A DNA stretch of 64,000 nucleotides from Erythrobacter sp. AP23. Its GTDB lineage: Bacteria > Pseudomonadota > Alphaproteobacteria > Sphingomonadales > Sphingomonadaceae. Location of the stretch: positions 118,333 to 182,332 of the forward strand of contig NZ_LNBY01000016.1 of NCBI RefSeq assembly GCF_001542855.1. The letters are read 5' to 3'. Below are positions 1 to 9,070 of the stretch, one piece after another. The translations under genes were made by a program, and so were the position numbers. The number at the start of each line of letters is the position of its first letter. Position 1 is the first letter of the stretch. A model generated the notes under the pieces. That model was given only the letters and a program-made list of their open reading frames with translations, had not been told where the DNA came from and made no database searches.

Positions 1-1650
1 TGGGTTAGCCAGGTCGGCATGCTGCTCGGCACGATCGTCTATGTGAATGCGGGAACCCAGCTTGCGCGGATCGACAGCCTGGCCGGGATCGCTTCGCCCG
101 CCGTGCTCGCTTCCTTCGCGCTGTTGGGCATCGCGCCCTGGTTCGCCAAGGCGATCATCGCCTGGATCAAGAGGCGGAAAGTCTATGCGGGCTTCGACAA
201 ACCCAAGAGCTTCGACCGCAATCTGGTCGTGATCGGCGCCGGTTCGGCGGGCCTCGTCTCCTCGCTCATCGCGGCCACGGTGAAGGCCAGGGTCACGTTG
301 GTGGAAGCGCACAAGATGGGCGGCGACTGCCTCAATACCGGCTGTGTGCCGTCGAAGGCGCTGATCAAGAGCGCCAAGGTGGCCGAGCAGATGCGGCATG
401 CCGACCGTTACGGGTTGGAGGCGGCCGAGCCCGAGGTGCCCTTCGGCAAGACCATCGAGCGCGTCATGGGCGCAATCAAGGCGATCAAGCCGCATGACAG
501 TGTCGAGCGCTACGAAGGGCTCGGGGTCGACGTGGTCGAGGGCTATGCCAAGGTGATCGACCCGTGGACGGTCGAGATCGCCCGCAACGATGGGACAACG
601 CAGCGTTTGACCACCCGCGCGATCGTGATTGCCGCAGGGGCCGAACCGTTCATTCCGCCAATCGAGGGGCTGGAAGGCAGCGGCTATCTCACCAGCGACA
701 CCATGTGGGATGCCTTTGCCAAGATGGAGCAGGCGCCCACGCGTGTCGCTGTGCTTGGGGGCGGGCCGATCGGTTGCGAACTCTCGCAGGCGCTGGCCCG
801 GCTGGGATCGCGCGTGACGCAGGTCGAATTGGAAGACCGCGTGCTGGGGCGCGAGGATATCGAGGTCTCGGCGCTGGCGCAGGCATCGCTCGAGGCTTCG
901 GGCGTGAGGGTGCTTACCGGGCACCGCGCCGTGCGGGTGGAGCAGGGGCAGCTTGTTGCCGATCACAAGGGCGCGGACGTGGCGATCCCTTTCGACACGC
1001 TGATCGTCGCCGTGGGCCGCGCGGCGCGGCTGAAGGGCTACGGGCTCGAGGATATCGGCATCGACACCGACAAGACGGTGGTGACCGACGAGTTTCTCGC
1101 CACCAAATTCCCCAATATCTACGCAGCGGGCGACGTGGCCGGTCCGTTCCAGTTCACCCACACCGCCAGCCACCAGGCCTGGTTCGCCAGCGTCAATGCG
1201 CTGTTCGGCCAGTTCAAGCGGTTCAAGGCGGATTACCGCGTGATTCCCGCCGTGACCTTCCTCGACCCCGAGGTGGCGCGTGTCGGGATCAACGAGAGCG
1301 AGGCGAAAGAGCAGGGGATCGATTACGAGGTCACCCGCTACGACCTCGACGATCTCGACCGGGCGATTGCCGAAAGCGAGACCAAAGGGTTCGTCAAAGT
1401 GCTCACCCCGCCCGGCAAGGACACGATCCTGGGCGCGACCATCGTCGGCGCGCATGCAGGAGAACTTCTGGCCGAATACGTGCTGGCGATGAAGCACAAG
1501 CTCGGCCTCAACAAGATCCTCGGCACGATCCATTCCTATCCGACCATGGCCGAAGCCAACAAGTTCGCCGCCGGCGAGTGGAAGAAGAAGCACAAGCCCG
1601 AAGGCTTGCTCAACCTCGTCGAGAAATACCACGCCTGGCGCCGCGGATAG
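1..1650 (+). CDS. FAD-dependent disulfide oxidoreductase fused to a VTT/TVP38-type membrane domain (5' partial)
   Basis: The frame is open at base 1, and codons before the first ATG (position 19) continue the reading, so the N-terminus lies outside the window. The first ~50 residues resemble the end of a TVP38/TMEM64 (VTT) membrane domain and include a hydrophobic helix. The rest is a mercuric-reductase/dihydrolipoamide-dehydrogenase-like flavoprotein. It has an FAD fingerprint VIGAGSAGL, a redox-active disulfide GGDCLNTGCVPSK, an NAD(P) motif GGGPIGCE, the second FAD motif IYAAGDVAG and a C-terminal dimer-domain motif HSYPTMAEAN. No mercury-binding HMA domain or C-terminal Cys pair is visible, so mercury reduction is not supported. 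The substrate is unknown; a membrane-tethered NAD(P)H:disulfide reductase is the safest call. A small membrane protein follows 29 bp downstream. Confidence 0.85.
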   Translation, partial: WVSQVGMLLGTIVYVNAGTQLARIDSLAGIASPAVLASFALLGIAPWFAKAIIAWIKRRKVYAGFDKPKSFDRNLVVIGAGSAGLVSSLIAATVKARVTLVEAHKMGGDCLNTGCVPSKALIKSAKVAEQMRHADRYGLEAAEPEVPFGKTIERVMGAIKAIKPHDSVERYEGLGVDVVEGYAKVIDPWTVEIARNDGTTQRLTTRAIVIAAGAEPFIPPIEGLEGSGYLTSDTMWDAFAKMEQAPTRVAVLGGGPIGCELSQALARLGSRVTQVELEDRVLGREDIEVSALAQASLEASGVRVLTGHRAVRVEQGQLVADHKGADVAIPFDTLIVAVGRAARLKGYGLEDIGIDTDKTVVTDEFLATKFPNIYAAGDVAGPFQFTHTASHQAWFASVNALFGQFKRFKADYRVIPAVTFLDPEVARVGINESEAKEQGIDYEVTRYDLDDLDRAIAESETKGFVKVLTPPGKDTILGATIVGAHAGELLAEYVLAMKHKLGLNKILGTIHSYPTMAEANKFAAGEWKKKHKPEGLLNLVEKYHAWRRG

Positions 1651-1679
1651 CAGCGCGCGCGGGTCAATGGAGATTACCC

Positions 1680-2111
1680 ATGCTTGCCAGGATTTCCCTT
1701 CTCATCATGCGTGTCGGCACCGGCATGCTGCTCGTCCTGTGGGGCTGCGTCCGGCTGCTGGGTGACGGCATGGGCACCAAGCTGGCCGAAAAATACTACG
1801 GCGGTGTCGGTGCGGCCAATTCCTTCCAGCTCGCCTTCGCGACCGTAGAAGTGGTGATCGGTGTGCTGGTCGTGCTGGGCCTCTTCCGCCGCTACTCGCT
1901 GATTGGCTCGGCGATCATTCTCGTCGGCGGCGCCTTTCCGATCTGGCGCCATTTCCTCGACCCGTTCGGGCGCTACCTCTTTGCCAATCCCGAAGATGCG
2001 AACCTGCTGTTCTTCCCTTCGATCACCGTGGCTGGCGCGGCGCTTGCGCTGATCGCTTTTCGCGAACATGACACGCTGGCGCTGGACAGCCTGTCGAAGC
2101 GCAAGGACTAA
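1680..2111 (+). CDS. DoxX-like small integral membrane protein
   Basis: This is a 143-residue protein starting at ATG 1680, after a GGAG Shine-Dalgarno sequence. It has about four hydrophobic segments (roughly residues 8-25, 48-66, 70-86 and 108-125). Length and layout fit the DoxX/DoxD-like membrane family, whose members often sit beside redox enzymes; the assignment rests on overall pattern, not a diagnostic motif. It lies 29 bp behind the membrane-linked flavoprotein reductase, suggesting co-transcription and a shared redox role at the inner membrane. The function cannot be stated from sequence. Confidence 0.65.
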   Translation: MLARISLLIMRVGTGMLLVLWGCVRLLGDGMGTKLAEKYYGGVGAANSFQLAFATVEVVIGVLVVLGLFRRYSLIGSAIILVGGAFPIWRHFLDPFGRYLFANPEDANLLFFPSITVAGAALALIAFREHDTLALDSLSKRKD

Positions 2112-2130
2112 CCGGTCGGCGGGGGCACAT

Positions 2131-3408
2131 TTGGAGATATTCGACCAGTTCCGCGGGCTTGCCGGCATTGCCTTGCTGGTATTGCTCGCGTGGGGATTGT
2201 CGGAGAACCGCGCCGGGCGTCCGTCCCTGGGCTGGATCGCAGGCGCGCTTGCGCTGCAGGCTTTCCTCGCGCTCCTGATCGTGCGGGTGCCGATCGTCTG
2301 GGATGCCGTGACCTTGGCAAACGATGCGGTTGCCGCGATCGAGCGCGCGACGCTCGACGGCTCGTCCTACATGTTCGGCTATCTCGGCGGCGCGCCGCTG
2401 CCATTCGAGCTGAAGGAAGGCACCGAGGCGCCGGTCGTCATCGCCTTCCAGATCCTGCCGCTGGTGATCGTCTTCTCCGCGCTTGCCGCGCTGCTGTGGC
2501 ACTGGGGCGTGCTGCGCTGGCTGGTGAACGGCCTATCCTACCTGCTGCGCCGCACGCTCAAGGTCAGCGGTGTGGTCGGTCTGTCGGGCGGGGCGAACAT
2601 GTTTCTCGGCGTGGTGGAAAGCCCGCTGGTCGTGCGCGCCTATTTCGCCAAGATGAGCCGCGCCGACCTGTTCCAGGTCATGGTGCTGGCGATGGCGACG
2701 ATTAGCGGCGCGATCCTGATCCTCTATGCTACGACCCTGTCGCGGACCGTACCCGATGCGGTGGGGCATATGATCTCCGCCTCGCTCATCTCTTTGCCCG
2801 CCGCGCTGCTGGTGGCGAAACTGATGGTGCCGGGGGAAGGGGACGATGCCGACAGCGAAGAACCGACGCGCAACGAGGCCGGGCTGAAATACGAATCGAG
2901 CATCGATGCGATCATCAAGGGCACGATGGACGGCATGCAGCTGTTCCTCGCCGTGATCGCGGTGATCATCGTGGTCTTCGCACTGGTTTCGCTGACCGAT
3001 CAGGTGCTTGCGCTGTTGCCGCTGGTCGATGGCGACCCGCTGACGCTGAAACGCCTGTTCGGCTGGGCTTTCGCGCCACTGATGTGGTTGATCGGCGTGC
3101 CCTGGGGCGAAGCGCAGGCGGCGGGCAGTCTGATGGGCACGAAGGCAATCCTCAACGAATATGTCGCCTATCTCGAGCTTGCGGCGCTGCCCGATGGCAC
3201 TTTCGCGCCGCGCAGTTTGCTGATCGTGACCTATGTCCTGTGCGGCGTCGCGAATCTCGCCAGTATCGGCTTGCTCGTCTCGACCATCGGGACGCTGTGC
3301 CCCGAACGGCGCGGGGAAGTCGCCGGGCTCGGCATCCGCAGCTGGATTGCGGGCAATATGGCCACGGCGATGACCGGTGCGTGGATCGGCCTGATAAGCT
3401 GGGGCTGA
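2131..3408 (+). CDS. NupC/CNT-family nucleoside transporter
   Basis: A 425-residue polytopic membrane protein of the concentrative nucleoside transporter family, which imports nucleosides with H+ or Na+. Family signatures include GVVESPLVVRAYFAKMSR, the following hydrophobic segment with ATISGAILILY, and a C-terminal helix ending in GNMATAMTGAWIGL. The best start is TTG 2131, which gives the usual short N-terminus (EIFDQFRGLAGIALLVLLAW) and has a GGGGG sequence about 5 bases upstream. The open frame extends further upstream but only through the preceding gene. Located 19 bp after the DoxX-like gene, 7 bp before a phosphatidyltransferase gene. Confidence 0.88.
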   Translation: MEIFDQFRGLAGIALLVLLAWGLSENRAGRPSLGWIAGALALQAFLALLIVRVPIVWDAVTLANDAVAAIERATLDGSSYMFGYLGGAPLPFELKEGTEAPVVIAFQILPLVIVFSALAALLWHWGVLRWLVNGLSYLLRRTLKVSGVVGLSGGANMFLGVVESPLVVRAYFAKMSRADLFQVMVLAMATISGAILILYATTLSRTVPDAVGHMISASLISLPAALLVAKLMVPGEGDDADSEEPTRNEAGLKYESSIDAIIKGTMDGMQLFLAVIAVIIVVFALVSLTDQVLALLPLVDGDPLTLKRLFGWAFAPLMWLIGVPWGEAQAAGSLMGTKAILNEYVAYLELAALPDGTFAPRSLLIVTYVLCGVANLASIGLLVSTIGTLCPERRGEVAGLGIRSWIAGNMATAMTGAWIGLISWG

Positions 3409-3415
3409 TACGAGG

Positions 3416-4021
3416 ATGTTCGACGCCAAGCTCCGCCCGCTGATCGACCCGCCGCTCAACCGGGTCGGCCTTGCGCTGGCGAAAGCGGGAGTGTCGGCCA
3501 ATCTGCTGACCTTCACCGGGCTGGCGCTGGGATTGGGCGGTGCGCTCGCCATCGCTTTCGGACAGCATGGCATCGGGCTGCTGCTTATTATCGCCAACCG
3601 CTTGCTCGACGGGCTCGACGGGGCGGTCGCCCGCGCCAATGGGCCGACATCGCTGGGCGGCTATTTCGATATCGTCGCGGATTTTGCCTTCTACGTTTCG
3701 ATCCCGCTGGCATTCGGCATTTTCGATCCGGCGAATACCCAGGCCGCGCTGGTATTGGTCGCGAGCTTTGTGCTCACCGGAGTCAGCTTCCTTGCCTTCG
3801 CCGTGATCGCCGCAGAACGCGGCGAGGAAACCGCGGCGCATGGGAAGAAGAGCTTCTTCTATTCCACCGGGCTGGCGGAAGGCGGCGAGACGATCGCCGT
3901 GTTCCTTGTCTTCACCCTGTTTCCCGGCTGGTTCGTGCCGATCGCCTATGGCTATGCCGCGCTATGCGTGCTGACCGTATTCCAGCGCAGCGCGATGGCG
4001 ATCGCGCAGTTCAAGGATTGA
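3416..4021 (+). CDS. CDP-alcohol phosphatidyltransferase family protein
   Basis: A 201-residue inner-membrane protein carrying the family's catalytic signature DxxDGxxAR...GxxxDxxxD at residues ~65-89 (DGLDGAVAR, then GGYFDIVAD). The four aspartates coordinate the metal ions that help displace CMP from a CDP-alcohol. It has about five or six membrane helices. The signature is complete, so the protein should be active in phospholipid synthesis. The acceptor alcohol cannot be told: phosphatidylglycerophosphate synthase, phosphatidylserine synthase and others share the motif. It follows the nucleoside transporter by 7 bp and overlaps the convergent DUF1499 gene by 11 bp. Confidence 0.85.
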   Translation: MFDAKLRPLIDPPLNRVGLALAKAGVSANLLTFTGLALGLGGALAIAFGQHGIGLLLIIANRLLDGLDGAVARANGPTSLGGYFDIVADFAFYVSIPLAFGIFDPANTQAALVLVASFVLTGVSFLAFAVIAAERGEETAAHGKKSFFYSTGLAEGGETIAVFLVFTLFPGWFVPIAYGYAALCVLTVFQRSAMAIAQFKD

Positions 4022-4808
4022 GCCGCGCGGCAACGGCCTCGCGCAATTCCGCAATCCGCGCCGCATTTGCGCCGAGATCGCTGACGCCGACGCGCGAGAC
4101 CGAGCGGAAATCGATCTGCCCATCGGCAATGCGGGCCACGACATCGTCCTTGAAGCCGAACCAGAAGGTTTCGGCAACGCCTTCGACCCGGCTGTTCGCC
4201 ATGTCCGAAGTGACGTCGTCGAAGCCCATTTCCATCATCGCTGCGGCCACGGCAACCATGGCCTCGTCCTCGCTCGCCGAACCGATCGGCAGGGGAGCGA
4301 GGTCGGGATAAGCCTCAGCGATCACTTGGGCATGCGACTGATCGGCGAGCGGCGCCTCGCTATTCGCCCACATCTCCAGTTCGCCCAGGGGGATGCGGTA
4401 GTCGTTGAGGGGATTGGCCCCGCCGGCAGCACGCGCGTCGAGCGTCACCTGCGAGAATGCAGGTGGGTTCTCGACATCGGTAGAAACATCGTGGATCGGC
4501 GGAATCTCCGCCGCCTGCCCACGAACATAGGCCAAGCCGCCGAAGATGCCGAGCGGGACCAGCAGCGCGATCAGCGAGAGCAGCCAGCCGGTCCTCGGCT
4601 TGCGGATGAGCACGACGATCAGCGAGATCAGCGCGATGAGGGCGACCGCGCCCAGGAGGATCGGCCCCGTTCTGATCGTCAGCGTGCCGAGGCCCGTCTG
4701 CCAGCTCCACAGCCCGAACTTCGTGCCGAGTGCCGCTACCGCGAAATACACCGGGAGCAGCAGGGCGAGGGCAAGGGCGAGGCGGCTGTGCCAGGGTGAG
4801 CTTTTCAT
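4011..4808 (-). CDS. DUF1499 family protein with N-terminal membrane helices
   Basis: A 265-residue protein. The first ~115 residues contain three hydrophobic helices. The remainder matches DUF1499, recognisable by IPPIHDVSTDVENPPAF near residue 122 and by the C-terminal segment SRVGVSDLGANAARI. DUF1499 proteins are widespread in proteobacteria and have no firmly established activity. The topology suggests an inner-membrane anchor with the conserved domain on one face. It is convergent with the phosphatidyltransferase gene (11 bp overlap) and starts from ATG. Confidence 0.8.
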   Translation of the reverse strand: MKSSPWHSRLALALALLLPVYFAVAALGTKFGLWSWQTGLGTLTIRTGPILLGAVALIALISLIVVLIRKPRTGWLLSLIALLVPLGIFGGLAYVRGQAAEIPPIHDVSTDVENPPAFSQVTLDARAAGGANPLNDYRIPLGELEMWANSEAPLADQSHAQVIAEAYPDLAPLPIGSASEDEAMVAVAAAMMEMGFDDVTSDMANSRVEGVAETFWFGFKDDVVARIADGQIDFRSVSRVGVSDLGANAARIAELREAVAARLNP

Positions 4809-4872
4809 GCCCGTCTTGTAGCGCGGCGCCTGCGGACTGCAACCGCGCGACGATGGCGTAATGGTGTCGACG

Positions 4873-6276
4873 CTACTCCTTGGCAGACAACAGCAGATAG
4901 CCCCAGGCCGGCAAGGTGATTGGTTCTCCTTCGTTCACGGTGACCGGGCGATCGTCGGGAAAGGCGGAATAGCTGCCGTCCGCCAGCGCGCTGGTCGGCG
5001 TGACGGTGACTGCCTCGCCGCTGAAATTGAACAGGCCCACGACCTTGTTGCCTTCGTCCCGGCGCGCCCAGGCGAAGACCTGCTCGGGCCGGTCGGTTTC
5101 AAGCTTGTGCATGCGCGCGCCCCACTGACCGTTGGCCAGCACCGGATTGGCCTTGCGGAAGTCGATCAGCGCTTCGAGCAGCTCGCCATAGGTGCAGTCC
5201 TCGCCCTGGCTCCAGTCGATCGGATCGCGCTCGAAGAATTCGAGCCGCTTGGCGTTGCAGGCCTCCATCCCGTTGTGGATCAGCGGCAGGCCTTCGCCGG
5301 TAAAGGAAAGCACGGTCATCGCTTCGAGTGCGGGACCGTAATTCTCCTCCATCGTGCCTTCCCACGCATTGGAATCGTGGTTCTCGATATAGGTCATGCG
5401 CATGGCACTGCGCGGCCACAGGCTCTCGTTCTCGGCATAATAGCCATAGAAGCTGGTGGCATTGCCCCTGCCCTGCGCGACATTTTTGGAGGTGTTGTGC
5501 CAGTCCCATGCATAGGTCGCGTCGAAGGCGGCGTGGTGGAAGGCGGTCTCCTGCACTTCGCCGAGCATGAAGACCGGCCTGATCGCTTCCAGCCGCGCGC
5601 GCGCGGTTTCCCAGAAATCGAGCGGGACATAACCTGCGACATCGGCGCGATAGCCGTCGACGCCGAATTCGCGCACCCAATATTCCATTGCTCCGCCCAC
5701 ATGCTCGCGAACGCCGGGCTTGGACCAGTCGAGGTCGATGATATCCGACCAGTCCCACCACGGGGTCGGGCGGAAATCGCCTTTCCAGTCCTTTTCGTAC
5801 CAATCGGGATGCTGCGCCGCGAGGTCGTTGTCCCAGGCGGTGTGGTTGGCGACGAGGTCGAGGATGACCTTGAAGCCCTGGGCATGGGCGGCATCGACGA
5901 AGGCGCGGAAATCCTCTTCGGTACCGAATTCGGGATTCACCGCGTAATAGTCTCGCACGGCATAGGGGCTGCCGAGCGTCCCTTTGCGCTTCTCCTCGCC
6001 GATCGGGTGGATCGGCATCAGCCAGAGGATGTCGACACCCAGCTCCTTCAGCCGTGGGAGCTGCTCCTGCGCCGCCGCGAAAGTGCCCTCGGGCGTGAAG
6101 TGGCGCGTGTTGATCTGGTAGAGCACCGCATCTTTCGACCATTCGGGATGGGTGATCGTGACCTTGTCCCGCGCCTCCCAAGCGGTCGTTTCCGGTTCGT
6201 CGGCGCCCCCCGACATCGCGTAGGCGGTACCCGCCACGAGGGTGATCGCGGCTGTGGCGGCGAAGAGTTTACGCAT
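4873..6276 (-). CDS. Secreted GH13 alpha-amylase family enzyme
   Basis: A 467-residue glycoside hydrolase family 13 protein, predicted to cleave alpha-1,4-glucans in the periplasm or outside the cell. ATG 6276 is chosen because it follows AGGAGA and opens a clear signal peptide (MRKLFAATAAITLVAGTAYA). The longer open frame adds only implausible residues. The catalytic regions are intact: LVANHT (region I), GYRADVAGY with the nucleophile Asp (region II), MLGEVQ with the acid/base Glu (region III) and ENHDSN (region IV). The gene overlaps the end of the upstream MFS permease gene by 8 bp, so the two are translated from one mRNA. It is part of the maltodextrin locus under the LacI-type regulator. 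Confidence 0.93.
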   Translation of the reverse strand: MRKLFAATAAITLVAGTAYAMSGGADEPETTAWEARDKVTITHPEWSKDAVLYQINTRHFTPEGTFAAAQEQLPRLKELGVDILWLMPIHPIGEEKRKGTLGSPYAVRDYYAVNPEFGTEEDFRAFVDAAHAQGFKVILDLVANHTAWDNDLAAQHPDWYEKDWKGDFRPTPWWDWSDIIDLDWSKPGVREHVGGAMEYWVREFGVDGYRADVAGYVPLDFWETARARLEAIRPVFMLGEVQETAFHHAAFDATYAWDWHNTSKNVAQGRGNATSFYGYYAENESLWPRSAMRMTYIENHDSNAWEGTMEENYGPALEAMTVLSFTGEGLPLIHNGMEACNAKRLEFFERDPIDWSQGEDCTYGELLEALIDFRKANPVLANGQWGARMHKLETDRPEQVFAWARRDEGNKVVGLFNFSGEAVTVTPTSALADGSYSAFPDDRPVTVNEGEPITLPAWGYLLLSAKE

Positions 6277-7801
6277 GGTGTGTCTCCTGAGGGATGGCGG
6301 CCTTGACCCGCTGCATGGCAAGCGCGGCGATCAGCCAGCTCGCGGCGGCGAACAGCATGGTCCAGATCGGCTCGCCCGGGAAAAAGGCTTGCATGATGCT
6401 GCCCATCACCGTCGCGACCAGCAGCTGCGGCACCACGATGAAGACGTTGAACAGGCCCATGAAAATGCCAAGCTTGGCCTGCGGCAGATTGCTCGCCAGG
6501 ATGGCGTAGGGCATGGCGAGAATACTCGCCCATGCGATGCCGATCCCGACCTCGGCCAGCAGGAGCGTGGTGGCATCGCGGACGAGGAAGAACATCAGAA
6601 AGCCGATTGCGCCCAGCGTCAGGCAGATCGAATGGGTCATTACCTTCCCGACCTTGCGGCTGAGCCACGGCAAGAGTGCGAGAGCGGCGATCGCAGCGAC
6701 ACCATTGTAGACCGTGAACAGGACGGTGACCCAGTTCGCGCCTTCGTTATAGGCGACGCTTGCCGTGTCGGTGCTGCCGAAAACGTATTGCGTGACCACG
6801 GGTGTGGTGTTGATCCACATGATGAACAGCGCCGACCAGCTGAAGAACTGGACCAGCGCGAGGCGTTTCATAACCTCGGGCATACCCGAGAAATCGCCGA
6901 CGATGCTGGAGAGCATGTTCGTCGTGCGGCCCTTCTTGGCGAGCGAAATGCCGATCGCGCTGAGGACTCCGTAGGCGGCGAGCAGCGCGCCGAGCAGGAA
7001 GACCTCCTTTTCCAGCCCGAGGCTATCGACCGAGATGACCACGATCAGCCCGGCGAGCATCCACAATGCGCTGCCGAGATAGCTCTTGCTGGCCAGCGCG
7101 CGGACCGGCTGGGCGGGAGCGGTCTCTTCCCCTGCGGCGAATGCGGCCTGCTCTTCGGGGCTGTATTCCTTGGTGGTGACGATGGTCCACATGACGGCGG
7201 TGAACAGCGCGATTCCGCCGGCCCAGAAGCTCCACTTCACCGTGTCCGGAATACCGCCATCCGCCGCAACATTGCTGACGCCCATCTGTTCGAGAAACCA
7301 GGGGAAGATCGAGCCGACCACCGCCCCCGCGCCGATGAAGGCGGTCTGCACCGCATAGCCCGCGGCGTGCTGGTCCGCCCCCAACATGTCGCCAACGAAG
7401 GCGCGAAAAGGCTCCATCGAGATATTGAGCGAGGCATCGAGCAGCCACAACATTGCCGCGGCGAACAGCAATGGCGCGCCGAACGCCGGGCTCAGCGGCA
7501 TCAGGAACAGCGCGATCGCCGAAAGGATCGCGCCGGTCAGGAAGTAGGGACGGCGGCGACCGAGGCGGTTCCAGGTCTTGTCCGAAAGATGGCCGATGAT
7601 CGGCTGGACCAGCAGGCCCGTCAGCGGTGCGGCGACCCACAATGCCGGCAGATCGTCGATGCTCGAACCCAGTGTCTGGAAGACGCGGCTCATATTGGCA
7701 TTCTGCAGCGCAAAGCCGATCTGGATGCCGAAAAAGCCGAAGCTGATGTTCCACAGCCCGGCAAAGCTCTGGCGCGGTTTGTGCCGCAGCGCCTGTTCCA
7801 T
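6269..7801 (-). CDS. MFS maltose/maltodextrin-type permease
   Basis: A 510-residue major facilitator protein with about twelve membrane helices. It resembles the GPH/MalT-like sugar transporters found in Caulobacter- and Xanthomonas-type maltose loci. The loop motif GHLSDKTWNRLGRRRPYFL between helices 2 and 3 is the family's conserved basic loop. Expected role: import of maltose or short maltodextrins from the periplasm. It is first in a two-gene minus-strand operon, followed by a secreted amylase gene (8 bp overlap). A LacI-type operator candidate lies 93 bp upstream of the start. Substrate is inferred from neighbours. Confidence 0.88.
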   Translation of the reverse strand: MEQALRHKPRQSFAGLWNISFGFFGIQIGFALQNANMSRVFQTLGSSIDDLPALWVAAPLTGLLVQPIIGHLSDKTWNRLGRRRPYFLTGAILSAIALFLMPLSPAFGAPLLFAAAMLWLLDASLNISMEPFRAFVGDMLGADQHAAGYAVQTAFIGAGAVVGSIFPWFLEQMGVSNVAADGGIPDTVKWSFWAGGIALFTAVMWTIVTTKEYSPEEQAAFAAGEETAPAQPVRALASKSYLGSALWMLAGLIVVISVDSLGLEKEVFLLGALLAAYGVLSAIGISLAKKGRTTNMLSSIVGDFSGMPEVMKRLALVQFFSWSALFIMWINTTPVVTQYVFGSTDTASVAYNEGANWVTVLFTVYNGVAAIAALALLPWLSRKVGKVMTHSICLTLGAIGFLMFFLVRDATTLLLAEVGIGIAWASILAMPYAILASNLPQAKLGIFMGLFNVFIVVPQLLVATVMGSIMQAFFPGEPIWTMLFAAASWLIAALAMQRVKAAIPQETHHA

Positions 7802-7893
7802 GCGAAGTCCCTCGTCCCTTTGTCCGGCGGATCTTTGGGCCCGCCTGGAATTTCAGTGGAAGACGCTTGCACGGCGCAGGTCCGGCGCCAAGT

Positions 7894-7909
7894 GCGTATA
7901 CGAATACGC
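7894..7909. promoter_or_regulatory. Candidate LacI-family operator upstream of the MFS-amylase operon
   Basis: The 16 bp sequence GCGTATACGAATACGC is an inverted repeat centred on CG (7901/7902) with one mismatched pair out of eight. CG-centred even palindromes are typical LacI-family operators. It lies between the end of lacI and the start of the MFS permease gene. Its left half GCGTATAC recurs at 9816-9823, in front of the TonB receptor gene. Confidence 0.6.
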
Positions 7910-7916
7910 TGTCCGT

Positions 7917-8954
7917 TCAGGCGGGACCGCTGCTGCCGCGCACGACCAGCTTTCCGGGCAGCTTGCGGGGCGGCAGGTCGCGGCCCTCGATCTGCGCCAA
8001 CAGTGTTTCGACCAGCGCCTGCCCGGCTCCGCGAATGTCCTGCATCACCGTGGTCAGCGGCGGGGTAGTGAGGCTGGCTGTGGGGATGTCGTCGAAACCG
8101 ACCACCGCCACATCGCTCGGAACGGAGCGGCCCGCTTCCGAAAGTGCGCGCATCGCGCCGATGGCGATCAGGTCGCTGGCTGCGAAGATGGCGTCGAAGC
8201 GAGCGCCGCTGCCGATCAGGGCCCGCGCTGCGGTATGCCCCTCTTCCTCGGTCGATAGCGCATCGAACTGCAGTGCTGCATCGGGATCGATCCCGGCATC
8301 GCGCTGCGCCTCGACGAGACCGCGATAGCGGCCGGCGAATTCGGGATAATGATCGTCCGCATGGCCGAGAAAGGCGATCCGCTTGCGCCCGCGCTCGATC
8401 AGGTGCTGGCCAGCAAGCTTGCCGGCTGCCACATTGTCGGTGCCGACCGTCACTCCGCTGAGGTCGCTCGAGACCGAGCCCCATCGCGCGAAATGCGTAC
8501 CCTGGCGGGCCAGCTGTTCCATCCGCTCGCGGTATTTCGTGTAATCGCCATAGCCCAGCAGGATGAGCCCGTCGGCGCGATGGCTGTCCTGGTACTGGAC
8601 ATGCCAGTCGTCCTCCATGCGTTGGAACGAGATCAGCAGGTCGAGGCCGCGGTCGGCGCAGGCGCGGGTAATCGAGCCGAGCATGGCGAGGAAGAAGGGG
8701 TTAATCATGCTCTCGTCGGGTGTGGGATCTTCGAAGAAAAGCAGTGCGATCGTGTTCGAGCGCTGGCTGCGCAGCGAAGAGGCGTTCTTGTCGACGGTGT
8801 AGTTGAGGTCGCGGGCTATCGCTTCGATCTTCGCACGAGTCTTGGCGCTCACCGATTTGTCGCCGCGCAGCGCGCGGCTGACAGTGGGCTGCGAAACCCC
8901 CGCTTCATAGGCAATGTCGAAACTGGTCGGCCGACCTGTCGGCTTGCGACCCAT
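7917..8954 (-). CDS. LacI-family transcriptional regulator of the maltodextrin locus
   Basis: A 345-residue protein. An N-terminal LacI helix-turn-helix (TSFDIAYEAGVSQPTVSRAL, residues ~10-29, followed by the hinge NASSLRSQRS) precedes a periplasmic-binding-protein-like effector domain. ATG 8954 is chosen because it opens with basic MGRKPTGRPTS just before the HTH and follows GGGGAGAG. The longer open frame has no family resemblance. It probably represses the adjacent permease-amylase operon and the TonB-receptor operon, and is released by a maltodextrin-derived sugar. Regulon and inducer are inferred from position and from two related operator-like palindromes. Confidence 0.9.
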   Translation of the reverse strand: MGRKPTGRPTSFDIAYEAGVSQPTVSRALRGDKSVSAKTRAKIEAIARDLNYTVDKNASSLRSQRSNTIALLFFEDPTPDESMINPFFLAMLGSITRACADRGLDLLISFQRMEDDWHVQYQDSHRADGLILLGYGDYTKYRERMEQLARQGTHFARWGSVSSDLSGVTVGTDNVAAGKLAGQHLIERGRKRIAFLGHADDHYPEFAGRYRGLVEAQRDAGIDPDAALQFDALSTEEEGHTAARALIGSGARFDAIFAASDLIAIGAMRALSEAGRSVPSDVAVVGFDDIPTASLTTPPLTTVMQDIRGAGQALVETLLAQIEGRDLPPRKLPGKLVVRGSSGPA

Positions 8955-9070
8955 CGCTCTCTCCCCGACCGATAAGGAACTGGTTCCGGAGCAGGACTTT
9001 AGCAGCCCTCTTCCGTCACGCAACGCATCGGCTTTTGTTTTGGCGGGCGATGCGGTTATGCGGTCACACC

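Noticed and set aside
1..1650. Mercuric reductase (merA)
   Set aside because: The active-site disulfide is present, but there is no HMA domain, no C-terminal Cys pair and no mer neighbours.
8975..8988. GGAAC-TG-GTTCC palindrome between lacI and the DUF6445 gene
   Set aside because: Arms are only 5 bp and unrelated to the GCGTATAC operator pair, so I do not call it a site; autoregulation of lacI through it cannot be excluded.
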